Origin: Micromonospora eburnea
GTDB lineage: Bacteria; Actinomycetota; Actinomycetes; Mycobacteriales; Micromonosporaceae
NCBI RefSeq assembly: GCF_900090225.1
Contig: NZ_FMHY01000002.1
Location: forward strand, 6,448,001 to 6,512,000
Direction: 5' to 3'
DNA: 64,000 nucleotides
Part shown: piece after piece, positions 8,023 to 15,248 of the stretch
Position numbering within the stretch: the first letter of the stretch is position 1
Layout of the letters: each line of letters opens with the position of its first letter
The notes under the pieces: generated by a model
The model's database searches: none
What the model saw: only the letters and a program-made list of their open reading frames with translations
What the model was told of the DNA's origin: nothing
Made by a program: the position numbers and the translations under genes

Positions 8023-8469
8023 TCAGGCCTCCCCGCGTACGACGATCTTGGACCAGACGGCCACCACGGGCTCGCCGGCGACGGTGCTCACATCCGTGCG
8101 GGTGGTCAGGAAGCCGTGCCCGCCCCGGTTGGTGATCTCCTCGATGGTGTTGACGCAGACCAGCTCGTCACCGGCCACCACCGGCCGGGTGTACGCGAAC
8201 CGCTGGTCGCCGTGCACGACCCGGCTGTAGTCGACGCCGAGCGCCGGATCCTCGACGATCTGCCGACTGGCAGCCATGGTCACGATCACCGGGAAGGTCG
8301 GCGGGGCGACCACGTCGGAGTGACCGAGAGCGCGGGCCGCCTCAGGGTCGTGGTGGGCCGGGTCGGTGGCGCCGATGGCGGTGGCGAACTCGCGGATCTT
8401 TTCTCGGCCCACCTGATAGGGGGCGGTCGGCGGATAGGTCCGGCCGACGAAGGACGGGTCCAGGGACAT
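8023..8469 (-). CDS. hadA: MaoC-type hotdog dehydratase, HadA-like
   Basis: This 148-residue protein has an N-terminal MaoC half (YQVGREKIREFATAIG, TDPAHHD) and a conserved GDQRFAYTRPVVAGDEL segment. HadA subunits are the substrate-binding, non-catalytic partner of HadB. It starts at ATG 8467-8469 and runs into hadB with a 2-bp gap, so the two are co-translated. A strong stem-loop separates it from rpmG upstream. Confidence 0.85.
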   Translation of the reverse strand: MSLDPSFVGRTYPPTAPYQVGREKIREFATAIGATDPAHHDPEAARALGHSDVVAPPTFPVIVTMAASRQIVEDPALGVDYSRVVHGDQRFAYTRPVVAGDELVCVNTIEEITNRGGHGFLTTRTDVSTVAGEPVVAVWSKIVVRGEA

Positions 8470-8494
8470 GCCGCGAACCTACACGGAAAGCACA

Positions 8495-8550
8495 AACGCC
8501 GATCCGTACGGGCTGGCGGCTCGGAGCCACCGTCCGTGCGGATCGGCGTT
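8495..8550 (-). terminator. Long stem-loop between rpmG and hadA
   Basis: Arms 8495-8511 and 8534-8550 pair over 17 bp with a single G-T wobble. It is 41 bp after the rpmG stop and just upstream of hadA. It could terminate rpmG transcripts or act as a processing hairpin, because no separate hadA promoter is obvious. Confidence 0.65.
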
Positions 8551-8590
8551 CGAAGGTGTGCGGGACCGGGCCGGCAGGGCCGGCCGAGGG

Positions 8591-8758
8591 TCAGCGGGTC
8601 TCGCGGTGGACCGTGTGCCGGCCGTCGCGCGGGCAGAACTTCTTCAGCTCGATGCGGTCCGGGTCGTTACGGCGGTTCTTGCGCGTGATGTAGTTGCGCT
8701 CCTTGCACTCCACACACGCCAAAGTGATCTTCGGCCGGACATCGGTCGCCTTCGCCAC
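8591..8758 (-). CDS. rpmG: 50S ribosomal protein L33 (55 aa)
   Basis: This is a small ribosomal protein with sequence MAKATDVRPKITLACVECK, then RNYITRKNRRNDPDRIELKK and a C-terminus FCPRDGRHTVHRETR. Start GTG at 8756-8758 has AGGAAGG upstream. It keeps the first CxxC pair and the third cysteine, but the fourth zinc-ligand position, usually Cys (CPxC), is Asp here. It is preceded by a good promoter and lies downstream of tRNA-Met as in other actinobacteria. Confidence 0.95.
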   Translation of the reverse strand: MAKATDVRPKITLACVECKERNYITRKNRRNDPDRIELKKFCPRDGRHTVHRETR

Positions 8759-8802
8759 GGCGGAGTGCCTTCCTCGCTAACGGGTAACAACTACGACGCA
8801 TC

Positions 8803-8832
8803 AGCCTACGCCGTTACTGCGCAGACATGCAA
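8803..8832 (-). promoter_or_regulatory. Probable rpmG promoter (-35 TTGCAT, 18 bp, -10 TAGGCT)
   Basis: On the minus strand TTGCAT (8827-8832) and TAGGCT (8803-8808) are 18 bases apart. The -10 hexamer is typical of actinobacterial vegetative promoters. Transcription would start near 8796, about 38 nt before the GTG of rpmG. It lies just downstream of a terminator hairpin for the tRNA pair. Confidence 0.55.
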
Positions 8833-8834
8833 AG

Positions 8835-8853
8835 TGGGCGCCTATGGCGCCCA
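8835..8853 (-). terminator. Terminator of the tRNA-Thr/tRNA-Met unit
   Basis: A perfect 8-bp stem with a 3-nt loop (TGGGCGCC TAT GGCGCCCA) lies 36 bp after tRNA-Met and is followed on the minus strand by a short T run (CTTTG). Confidence 0.65.
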
Positions 8854-8888
8854 TCCCACCGACCACCGGGTGACCCGGAGGACGAGAG

Positions 8889-8961
8889 TAGCGGTGGCCG
8901 GACTTGAACCGGCGACACAGCGATTATGAGCCGCTTGCTCTGCCATCTGAGCTACACCGCC
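8889..8961 (-). tRNA. tRNA-Met (anticodon CAT, elongator type)
   Basis: A 73-nt cloverleaf with anticodon loop CTCATAA and T arm CCGGTTCAAGTCCGG. The acceptor starts GGCGGTG and closes with a G-U pair. The 3' CCA is not encoded. Initiator features (unpaired position 1, three G-C pairs in the anticodon stem) are absent, so it is read as elongator. Confidence 0.95.
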
Positions 8962-8986
8962 GTGGCGGGTCCAGCCGGACCCTCTG

Positions 8987-9059
8987 AGCCCCCTTACGGA
9001 ATCGAACCGTAGACCTTCTCCTTACCATGGAGACGCTCTGCCGACTGAGCTAAGGGGGC
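8987..9059 (-). tRNA. tRNA-Thr (anticodon GGT)
   Basis: A 73-nt cloverleaf with acceptor GCCCCCT/AGGGGGC, anticodon stem TCTCC/GGAGA and loop ATGGTAA, giving anticodon GGT. CCA is not encoded. It lies 25 bp upstream of tRNA-Met and is probably co-transcribed with it. Confidence 0.96.
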
Positions 9060-9155
9060 CTGCCCGATCACCCCGTGGGGTGCCGCGCAGGGGAAACAGT
9101 ACACGACCTTGCCCCCGAGGTGAAATCGGATCCCCCGTTACCGCGTCCGCGCAGT

Positions 9156-11684
9156 TCAGAGCACCGCGCGCAGGCGAGGCAGCTCGTCGGCGGCGCCCGC
9201 CTCCGGGTCGGCCTGGGCGCCGAACCAGGTCTCCAGCCGCTCGTACGGCAGCGGCCGGCTGAACAGGAAGCCCTGGCCGATCTCGCAGCCGATGTCCTGG
9301 AGCAGCTCCAGGGTCAGCTCGCTCTCCACGCCCTCGGCCACCACGGCCAGCCCGAACTGCTGGGAGAGCGTCACCACCGCGTTCACGATGGCCAGGTCGC
9401 CCGGATCGGTCGCCATCCCCTGCACGAACGACCGGTCGACCTTCACCTCGTTCACCGGCAGCCTGCGCAGCTGGGCCAGGGACGAGTTGCCGGTGCCGAA
9501 GTCGTCAACGGAGAGCCGGACACCGAGGTCACGCAGACGCCGCAGGGTGGGTATCGGACGCTCCGTGCCGTCCAGCACGCCGGACTCGGTGATCTCCAGG
9601 GTGAGCCGCTGCGGCGGCACACCGTACTCGTCGAGCAGCTCCCGTACCAGGGTGGGGAAATGCTGGTCAGTGAGGGTGCGGGCGGCAAGGTTGACCGACA
9701 CGGCCAGCGGCTGCTCGCCGTGGCTCCAGTCCCGGCTGCGCCGCAGGCTCTCCCGGAGCACGAACTCGGTGAGCCGACCGAGCTGGCCGGTGTGCTCGGC
9801 CACCGCGACGAAGTCGTCCGGCGCGACCGTGCCGTGCGCCGGGTGCTCCCAGCGGGCCAGACACTCGACCCCGATCAGACGCCGGTCCCGCAACGTCACC
9901 TTGGGCTGGAAGTAGACCTCCAGCGCGCCGTCGTCCAGCGCCCGCCGCAGATCGCCGGCGAGGCCCAGCCGACGCAGCGACCGGGACTCCAACGCCGGGC
10001 TGTAGAGCTGGACGCTGCCCGGAACGGACTTGGCGGCCGTCGCCGCCAGATCCACCCGCTGGAGCAGGGTCACCGCGTCACTGCCATGGTCCGGGTGCAC
10101 GGCCACCCCGACCGCGGTGTCCACGTCTAGGGTGAGCGCGTCGAAGACCATCTCGTCGCGGATCTGCTCGCGGATCCGCCCGGCCAACTCCAGCGCCGCC
10201 TCGGCGCTCTCCAGCCGCAGCGTCACCAGGAACTCGTCACCGCCGGCCCGGCCGACCAGTGCCGAGGAGGGCGCGCAGGCGCGCAGCCGTTCGGCGACCT
10301 CGACGAGGACCTTGTCACCGGCCGCGTGGCCGAGCGACTCGTTGACCTGGCGCAACCGGTCGACATCGAACAGCAGCAGCGCCACCACCTCGCCCGGCGC
10401 CCGGATCTTGACGGCCTCGCCCACCGCTGCGGTGATCCGGCGGCGGTTGGGCAGCTTGGTCAACGTGTCGTGGGTCGCGTCGTGCCTCAGCCGGTCGACC
10501 AGGCGGGAGTTCTCGAGGGCAACCGCGGCGTGCGCGGCGACCGTCTCGAAGACCGGTATGTCACTCTGGGTGAAATGGCCCACGTCGCTCAGCCGATTGG
10601 CGACTTCGAGCGTGCCGATCACCGCTTGACCGGAACGCAGGGGTACCACGATGACGTCCTTGACCTTCGCGTCGTTCGTCGCCCGGCGGGCCGCCTGCTC
10701 CACACCGAAGGCACGACCGACCGCCACGGTGCGGCCCTCCGTCGCGGCACGTTCCCGCAGTACGCCAGGTGTGTGCACCACGTCGAGCAGGCCCTTGTCA
10801 TCGACCCGGGCGGTGAGCAGCACTTCGGGATGCCGGCCCTGCGCGGGCAGCCAGAGCGTGGCGTACTCGGCCTGCATCAGTGCTCGCACCCGGCCGAGGA
10901 GGGCGTCCGCAAGGGTGCCGTCCGGACCGCTCTCGGCGGTAGCCCGGGTCAGGTCGTACATCTGGGCGAGGGTGCGGTGTTGCCGGAAGAACTCCGCGTA
11001 GGACCGGTAGACCAGGACCAGTGCCGCCGCCAGCGTCGCGAGCAGCAGAACCGACCACCATGTGCTCTTGACCGCGATCAGGATCATCAGACCCATCGAG
11101 GTGTTGATCGCGGCGGTGAGCAACCCGGGCGGGGCGCTGCGAAGCGCGTCTCGCCCGGCCTGCCAGCCCTGCAGAAGGGTGTGCACACCAACGATGGCGG
11201 CGAGACTGACAACGATCACCGAGCCGACGGCCGTGAAGAGGATCATCCACGTGCCCGGCCCCACTCCCCGCATCCGTGGCAGGGCCTGGAGTACGAGCCC
11301 GGCCAGGGAGGTACCGGCGGCCGCCTTGGCCACGTTGAACCAGAACTTTGCCGGGGGGAGGCGATGCCGGGTCTGGGTGACCATCGACGCGATGGTGTAG
11401 ATCACCACAACCGTCAGCGGTGGCAGCAGGGCGAGCGCCACGACGAGCGGGATCTCGGTCAGCGTCATGCCGAACGACTGCCGCCGGACCACGAAGTTGA
11501 GCACCGGAATGCCAACAACGACCATTACCACCAGCAATGCGGCAGCCAACGCCCACTCGCCGAAGGCCTCGTCTGCGACCAAGCCGGTAATCGTGGCGCA
11601 AACGACCGCGAGCAGTGCCAGTGGTCCGGTGATCAGCCAGGCGTGATCGTTGGATCTCCGTCGCGAACGTTCACGACCGGCCAT
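9156..11684 (-). CDS. Membrane GAF-GGDEF-EAL protein (cyclic di-GMP turnover)
   Basis: This 842-residue protein has an N-terminal membrane region of about seven segments (15-230), a GAF domain (about 245-395), a GGDEF domain with intact GGDEF at 481-485, and an EAL domain (about 575-825). GGDEF domains make cyclic di-GMP and EAL domains hydrolyse it. The EAL signature reads ECL (607-609), but the metal-binding Glu and DDFGTG (727-732), VKVD and AEGVES are retained, so hydrolysis is plausible. No RxxD inhibitory site is seen before GGDEF. It stands alone between tRNA genes, downstream of a small secreted-type peptide gene. Confidence 0.93.
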   Translation of the reverse strand: MAGRERSRRRSNDHAWLITGPLALLAVVCATITGLVADEAFGEWALAAALLVVMVVVGIPVLNFVVRRQSFGMTLTEIPLVVALALLPPLTVVVIYTIASMVTQTRHRLPPAKFWFNVAKAAAGTSLAGLVLQALPRMRGVGPGTWMILFTAVGSVIVVSLAAIVGVHTLLQGWQAGRDALRSAPPGLLTAAINTSMGLMILIAVKSTWWSVLLLATLAAALVLVYRSYAEFFRQHRTLAQMYDLTRATAESGPDGTLADALLGRVRALMQAEYATLWLPAQGRHPEVLLTARVDDKGLLDVVHTPGVLRERAATEGRTVAVGRAFGVEQAARRATNDAKVKDVIVVPLRSGQAVIGTLEVANRLSDVGHFTQSDIPVFETVAAHAAVALENSRLVDRLRHDATHDTLTKLPNRRRITAAVGEAVKIRAPGEVVALLLFDVDRLRQVNESLGHAAGDKVLVEVAERLRACAPSSALVGRAGGDEFLVTLRLESAEAALELAGRIREQIRDEMVFDALTLDVDTAVGVAVHPDHGSDAVTLLQRVDLAATAAKSVPGSVQLYSPALESRSLRRLGLAGDLRRALDDGALEVYFQPKVTLRDRRLIGVECLARWEHPAHGTVAPDDFVAVAEHTGQLGRLTEFVLRESLRRSRDWSHGEQPLAVSVNLAARTLTDQHFPTLVRELLDEYGVPPQRLTLEITESGVLDGTERPIPTLRRLRDLGVRLSVDDFGTGNSSLAQLRRLPVNEVKVDRSFVQGMATDPGDLAIVNAVVTLSQQFGLAVVAEGVESELTLELLQDIGCEIGQGFLFSRPLPYERLETWFGAQADPEAGAADELPRLRAVL

Positions 11685-11746
11685 GGCGCTCCCTACGGGC
11701 TACGGATCTGCAGGCTCCTTGCCCGTCAGACGTCTTCCCGCGTCAG

Positions 11747-11905
11747 TCAGACACCCCTGTCGGCGGGTGCGACGGTCCAGATGAAGTCCGCATTCGAGTA
11801 GCGACCAGCCACGCCGTTGTGGTGCCCGGTGTTGAACCCGATAGCCGCAGCGGCGGCGATCGCGAGGACCGAGCCAAGCAGCCGGCCCAACCGTCGACCA
11901 GACAT
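11747..11905 (-). CDS. Small secreted or membrane-anchored peptide (52 aa), unknown function
   Basis: A 52-codon gene starts at ATG 11903-11905 with GGAG six bases upstream. The product has a basic start (MSGRRLGRLL), one hydrophobic stretch (SVLAIAAAAAIGF) and a hydrophilic tail with NTGHHNG and ending PADRGV. This looks like a signal peptide or anchor followed by a short extracytoplasmic tail. It lies 62 bp upstream of the GGDEF-EAL gene on the same strand and may be co-transcribed with it. I do not recognise the family. Confidence 0.6.
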   Translation of the reverse strand: MSGRRLGRLLGSVLAIAAAAAIGFNTGHHNGVAGRYSNADFIWTVAPADRGV

Positions 11906-12383
11906 GGTTACTCCTGTCGGCGAGCGTCACGGGGTTAGGGTTCCACGATCGTGCCACAGGGCTCGCACATAGAAAAGCGCTGGAACCCCGCCCGACACGG
12001 GGAGCTGGACAGGTTCCGTCGTTCGGCCCACACCCTGCGGCACACCTGGCCAGATCAGGGCCCTGCCGGGTCGACGGACTGGTTCACCTACTGCGGGTTC
12101 CGACCTAAACCCCAAATCGATCATCAGCCTCAAGGATCACGCTGAGTAGCCCTACCGCGGACACGCTCCGGCAAGACCCCCCGCACCCAGCCATAGGTCA
12201 CCATACATGCATCACGCCCGAAACCAGACCCGGACGTCACTCCTCGGTCACCGAACGGGCCTGCCGACGTTGCGTCGATCCGCTACCCAGAACGAGCGGT
12301 GTGAGGAGCGCTGCCCGAGGCGTCCGGGGTCGAGGTCGTACCCGACCTGATCGCCGGCCCTGGCCAGCCTCCAGAGCTCGGTG
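11906..12383 (+). other. Intergenic region, no gene recognised
   Basis: About 480 bp without a convincing coding frame on either strand. Short open frames exist but lack ribosome-binding sites and family similarity. The base composition is slightly less GC-rich than the surrounding genes. It may be remnant DNA next to tRNA-Tyr. Confidence 0.5.
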
Positions 12384-12608
12384 TCAGGCCCACCACTTCG
12401 GATACCACCTCAGAACCTCCTCGGCGGACTTCGGTGGCCTGGGTGCCCTCTCCCGCCGGGCGGCGACGGCGGCCGGCGCATGAAACAGGAACGATCCGGC
12501 GGCGAGGAGCAGCGACGTGACCTTGTCGGACCAGCCCAACCACAGCCCAACGCCCCACGCGAGCCCGAGCAGAAACCCGACGAGCTGCGGACGCGCCGTG
12601 CGACGGGT
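12384..12608 (-). pseudogene. Small two-helix membrane protein frame without a normal start (possible remnant)
   Basis: One minus-strand frame reads as a plausible membrane protein. It has a hydrophobic hairpin (LVGFLLGLAWGVGLWLGW, then VTSLLLAAGSFLFHAPAAVAA), a basic stretch (ARRERAPRPPKS) and the ending EEVLRWYPKWWA before a TGA at 12384-12386. The frame is closed upstream by TAG at 12609-12611. No ATG or GTG lies between that stop and the first helix; the first TTG is codon 24, inside the helix. This suggests a truncated or frameshifted gene, or a sequencing error. It sits close to the 3' side of tRNA-Tyr, a usual site for integrated elements. Confidence 0.4.
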
Positions 12609-12775
12609 CTAGATTTGATCGCCAAGACGCCGAGCCCCCGTCGTCCGCAGCGTACGGATGCCGGCTGATCGGGTGGCAGGTCAGCGTGACCGAACCCCGA
12701 AGCCGAGATCGATGTTTCCGCTTTCGTCCCGGTAACCGCCGACCGATCGGACTGGACTGCGCTCGACTGAACGAC

Positions 12776-12815
12776 AACGGCCCCGGAGCGCGTTTTCGCA
12801 GCTCACGGGGCCGTT
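12776..12815 (-). terminator. Terminator downstream of tRNA-Tyr
   Basis: Outer arms AACGGCCCCG (12776-12785) and CGGGGCCGTT (12806-12815) pair perfectly and continue into an inner GAGC/GCTC stem with a GCG/CGC tip. It lies 8 bp after the tRNA-Tyr 3' end. Confidence 0.75.
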
Positions 12816-12823
12816 CTCGCACC

Positions 12824-12907
12824 TGGTGGCGGGTAGAGGATTCGAACCTCTGTAGCTTTCGCGACGGATTTACAGTCCGCTCCCATTGGCCGCTCGGGCA
12901 ACCCGCC
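12824..12907 (-). tRNA. tRNA-Tyr (anticodon GTA), CCA encoded
   Basis: An 84-nt class II tRNA with acceptor GGCGGGT/ACCCGCC, anticodon loop CTGTAAA (anticodon GTA), a long variable arm and T arm AGAGGTTCGAATCCTCT. The 3' CCA is encoded (12824-12826), unlike the other three tRNAs here. Confidence 0.96.
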
Positions 12908-12944
12908 AGGGCGTGCCACCGCGTGTAACGCGGCAGCGGAAGCA

Positions 12945-12975
12945 AGGATAGCGGTTACCCCCGGGCCTCTCGCAA
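12945..12975 (-). promoter_or_regulatory. Candidate tRNA-Tyr promoter (-35 TTGCGA, 19 bp, -10 TATCCT)
   Basis: On the minus strand TTGCGA (12970-12975) and TATCCT (12945-12950) are spaced by 19 bp. Spacing is long, so this is tentative. It would start transcription about 30 nt upstream of the mature tRNA. Confidence 0.35.
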
Positions 12976-13054
12976 CCGGGTACCGTCAGGGGGTCCCACC
13001 GCTGGTCAGCGGGGGACGGACCAGGACAGACCGCCGGACAGCAGGAGCATGAGC

Positions 13055-13549
13055 ATGGCAGCGAACCCGTCGTTCGACATCGTGAGCAAGGTCGACCGGC
13101 AGGAGGTCGACAACGCCCTCCGCCAGGTGGAGAAGGAGCTCGCGACGCGGTTCGACTTCCGCGGCACCGGTGCGGAGATCTCCTGGGCGGGCGAGGAGGC
13201 GATCAGCCTCCAGGCGGAGACCGAGGAGCGGGTCCGGGCCGCCCTGGAGGTCTTCAAGGAGAAGCTGGTCAAGCGGAACATCTCGCTCAAGTCGCTGGAC
13301 GCCGGCGACCCGCGCTCGTCTGGGAAGGTCTTCAAGATCGACGCCAAGGTGATCCAGGGCATCGACTCGGACAAGGCCAAGGCGATCAGCAAGAAGATCC
13401 GCGAGGAGGGCCCGAAGGGTGTCCAGGCCCAGATCCAGGGCGACCAGCTTCGGGTCACCGGCAAGAAGAAGGACGACCTCCAGGCCGTCATCGCGCTGCT
13501 GAAGGGCGAGGACTTCGGCGTCGCCCTTCAGTTCACCAACTACCGCTGA
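13055..13549 (+). CDS. yajQ: YajQ family nucleotide-binding protein
   Basis: This 164-residue protein belongs to the UPF0234/YajQ family, whose members bind nucleotides; in some bacteria they bind cyclic di-GMP. It begins MAANPSFDIVSKVDRQEVDN and carries the family segments TRFDFRGTGAEISW and KVIQGIDSDKAKAISK. Of two in-frame ATGs I chose 13055 because AGGAG (13043-13047) lies seven bases upstream, while only one base separates it from the ATG at 13049. A link to the nearby GGDEF-EAL protein is possible but only inferred. Confidence 0.93.
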   Translation: MAANPSFDIVSKVDRQEVDNALRQVEKELATRFDFRGTGAEISWAGEEAISLQAETEERVRAALEVFKEKLVKRNISLKSLDAGDPRSSGKVFKIDAKVIQGIDSDKAKAISKKIREEGPKGVQAQIQGDQLRVTGKKKDDLQAVIALLKGEDFGVALQFTNYR

Positions 13550-13586
13550 GGGTTCTCGGGAAATAGTCCCCGGTAGCCCCGGTGAT

Positions 13587-13654
13587 CAACTCGGTGTGCG
13601 GCAAAGGGTGGTCTCGCGGTCGGGATTGGCCCCAACATGCCGCACACCGAGTTG
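13587..13654. repeat. Palindromic repeat, GATCAACTC family, copy 1
   Basis: Arms of 17 bp (13587-13603 and 13638-13654) are perfect inverted repeats around a 34-nt centre. The left arm with its flank is nearly identical (19 of 20 bases) to the left arm of a second element at 46127-46200. It lies in the convergent spacer between yajQ and the MFS gene. Confidence 0.75.
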
Positions 13655-13783
13655 CTCAACAGGTCGACGGCTCAGCGCGCGAAGACCAGCAGCAGGATCA
13701 CCGTCAGGATGGCGCTGACCAGGATCGAGCCGAGACAGCCGATCCGGTTCGAGAAGAAGACGAACATGCCGGGCGGCGTACCC

Positions 13784-13818
13784 GCCCCGGCTGCCTTTGA
13801 TCCTCGGGCAGCCGGGGC
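13784..13818 (-). terminator. Terminator of the MFS transporter gene
   Basis: A perfect 12-bp stem (GCCCCGGCTGCC/GGCAGCCGGGGC, arms 13784-13795 and 13807-13818) with an 11-nt loop lies 22 bp after the MFS stop codon. It may also serve the convergent yajQ gene. Confidence 0.75.
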
Positions 13819-13839
13819 GTGGGTCCGGGCGGCTGAGTG

Positions 13840-15099
13840 TCAGGCGGCGACCGGCTGTTCGACGCGTACCGTCGAGGCCTCGGCGCGGGCGATGGGGCCG
13901 GCGGGCAGCGCGGCGACCCCGGCCCCGACGGCGACGGCCGCCCCGGCGAAGAGGAAGGCCCAGGGTACGCCGCCGGCGTGGTCGACGATCAGCCCGGCCA
14001 CCGCGCCCCCGGCGGCGCTCGCCGCCACCGACATGGTGACCACCCAGGTGTACGCCTCGTTCAGCATGCCGGCCGGGGCGATCCGGCCGACCAGGGTGTT
14101 CTCCAGGGTCAGCGCGGGAGCGATGGTGGCCCCGCCGAGCACCAGCGCCACGCCGAGCGCGGACGGGGTCGGCATCACCGCGAACACGGCGAAGCTGGCC
14201 GCGACGGCGGCGAGCAGCCAGGCGAACTGGCGGGTCATGTTGGCGGCCGGCCGGCGTACGCCGAACCAGAAGCCCCCGACGGCGCTGCCGATGCCCCAGA
14301 CGGCGAGCAGCACGCCGGCGAGGCTCTCCGGGTCGTCGGCGGCGGCGTTCCCGGCGAAGGCCGGGACGGTCACCCCGGCGGCCCCGAACGCGATGCCGAT
14401 GCAGGCGACGCAGAGCAGCAGGGCCGGGAAGCCACCGACCCGCAGCGGGCCGAGCCCCTTGGCCTGGTGCTCGTGCGGGTGCGGGCGCCAGTTGCGCATC
14501 ACCTGGCCGAGCGCGACGGCGGTGGTCCCGACCAGGGTGACCACCGCCGCCCCGACCAGCGCGGCGGCGGCGTCGGCGAACAGGACGAACCCGGCCACCA
14601 GCAGCGGGCCGAGCACGAAGACGACCTCGAAGAGCGAGGTCTCCGCGGCGAGCGCGGTGTTGCGCAGGTGGGCCCGGCCGGAGGCGGGGGTGGTCAGGTC
14701 GTTCCAGGCGCCGCGGATGGCGGCGGTCAGCGGCGGGTAGGTGGCCCCGGCGACCCCGGCGGCCACGTAGATCAGGGCGAGGCTGCCGGCCCCGGACTGG
14801 CTGGCCCAGAGCAGCCCGAAGAGGGCGAGCGGGTGGGCGACGGCGGTGACCAGCAGCACCGGGGTGGGGCCGACCCGGTCGGCGGCCCGCCCGGCGACCG
14901 GGCTGAGCGCGGCGCCGGAGAGTGCGTAGATGCCGCCCGCGACCGCGGCGAGGGAGTACCGGTTGGTCACCCCCTGCACCACGAGCAGCAGCGCCAGCGG
15001 GGTCATGCCGATCCCGAGCCGGCCGATGATGCCGAGGATCAGCAGCATCGGCGCGCCGGGAATCCGCCAGACGCCCAGATACTGGCGCAGAGCGCGCAC
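13840..15099 (-). CDS. MFS transporter
   Basis: This 419-residue protein has about twelve hydrophobic segments and the MFS loop motif GRAADRVGPTPV after the second helix. It starts at GTG 15097-15099 with GGAGGTG seven bases upstream. The repeated family feature is a central cytosolic loop (RNWRPHPHEHQAKG). It resembles small-molecule efflux permeases, but no substrate can be assigned. It is a single-gene unit with its own terminator. Confidence 0.85.
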   Translation of the reverse strand: MRALRQYLGVWRIPGAPMLLILGIIGRLGIGMTPLALLLVVQGVTNRYSLAAVAGGIYALSGAALSPVAGRAADRVGPTPVLLVTAVAHPLALFGLLWASQSGAGSLALIYVAAGVAGATYPPLTAAIRGAWNDLTTPASGRAHLRNTALAAETSLFEVVFVLGPLLVAGFVLFADAAAALVGAAVVTLVGTTAVALGQVMRNWRPHPHEHQAKGLGPLRVGGFPALLLCVACIGIAFGAAGVTVPAFAGNAAADDPESLAGVLLAVWGIGSAVGGFWFGVRRPAANMTRQFAWLLAAVAASFAVFAVMPTPSALGVALVLGGATIAPALTLENTLVGRIAPAGMLNEAYTWVVTMSVAASAAGGAVAGLIVDHAGGVPWAFLFAGAAVAVGAGVAALPAGPIARAEASTVRVEQPVAA

Positions 15100-15203
15100 G
15101 GGTACACCTCCGAGGAGACAGGTAATGGGTGGAATACCTTCCGACCCTAACGCCCCAGCTCATCCTGGAGGTGGTCGGCTCGCTCACACCGGGTCGAAAA
15201 CGG

Positions 15204-15238
15204 CTCCGCCCGCGTCCGGCTGTCGGACGCGGGCGGAG
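15204..15238 (-). terminator. Terminator of htpX
   Basis: A perfect 15-bp stem with a 5-nt loop (arms 15204-15218 and 15224-15238) lies 10 bp after the htpX stop codon. Confidence 0.85.
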
Positions 15239-15248
15239 ACCAGGTCGG

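Noticed and set aside
11951..12145. A plus-strand frame containing HTLRHT, reminiscent of a tyrosine recombinase box
   Set aside because: No second Arg, His/Trp or Tyr motif follows, there is no ribosome-binding site, and the rest does not resemble an integrase. Treated as chance.
12410..12625. A TTG-initiated frame overlapping the membrane-protein remnant
   Set aside because: Its translation is Arg/Ser/Pro-rich with no hydrophobic or family features; the neighbouring phase shows the plausible membrane protein.
12824..12907. tRNA-Tyr as a present attachment site of a full integrated element
   Set aside because: No direct repeat of the tRNA 3' end and no integrase gene were found in the window; only a possible scar is reported.
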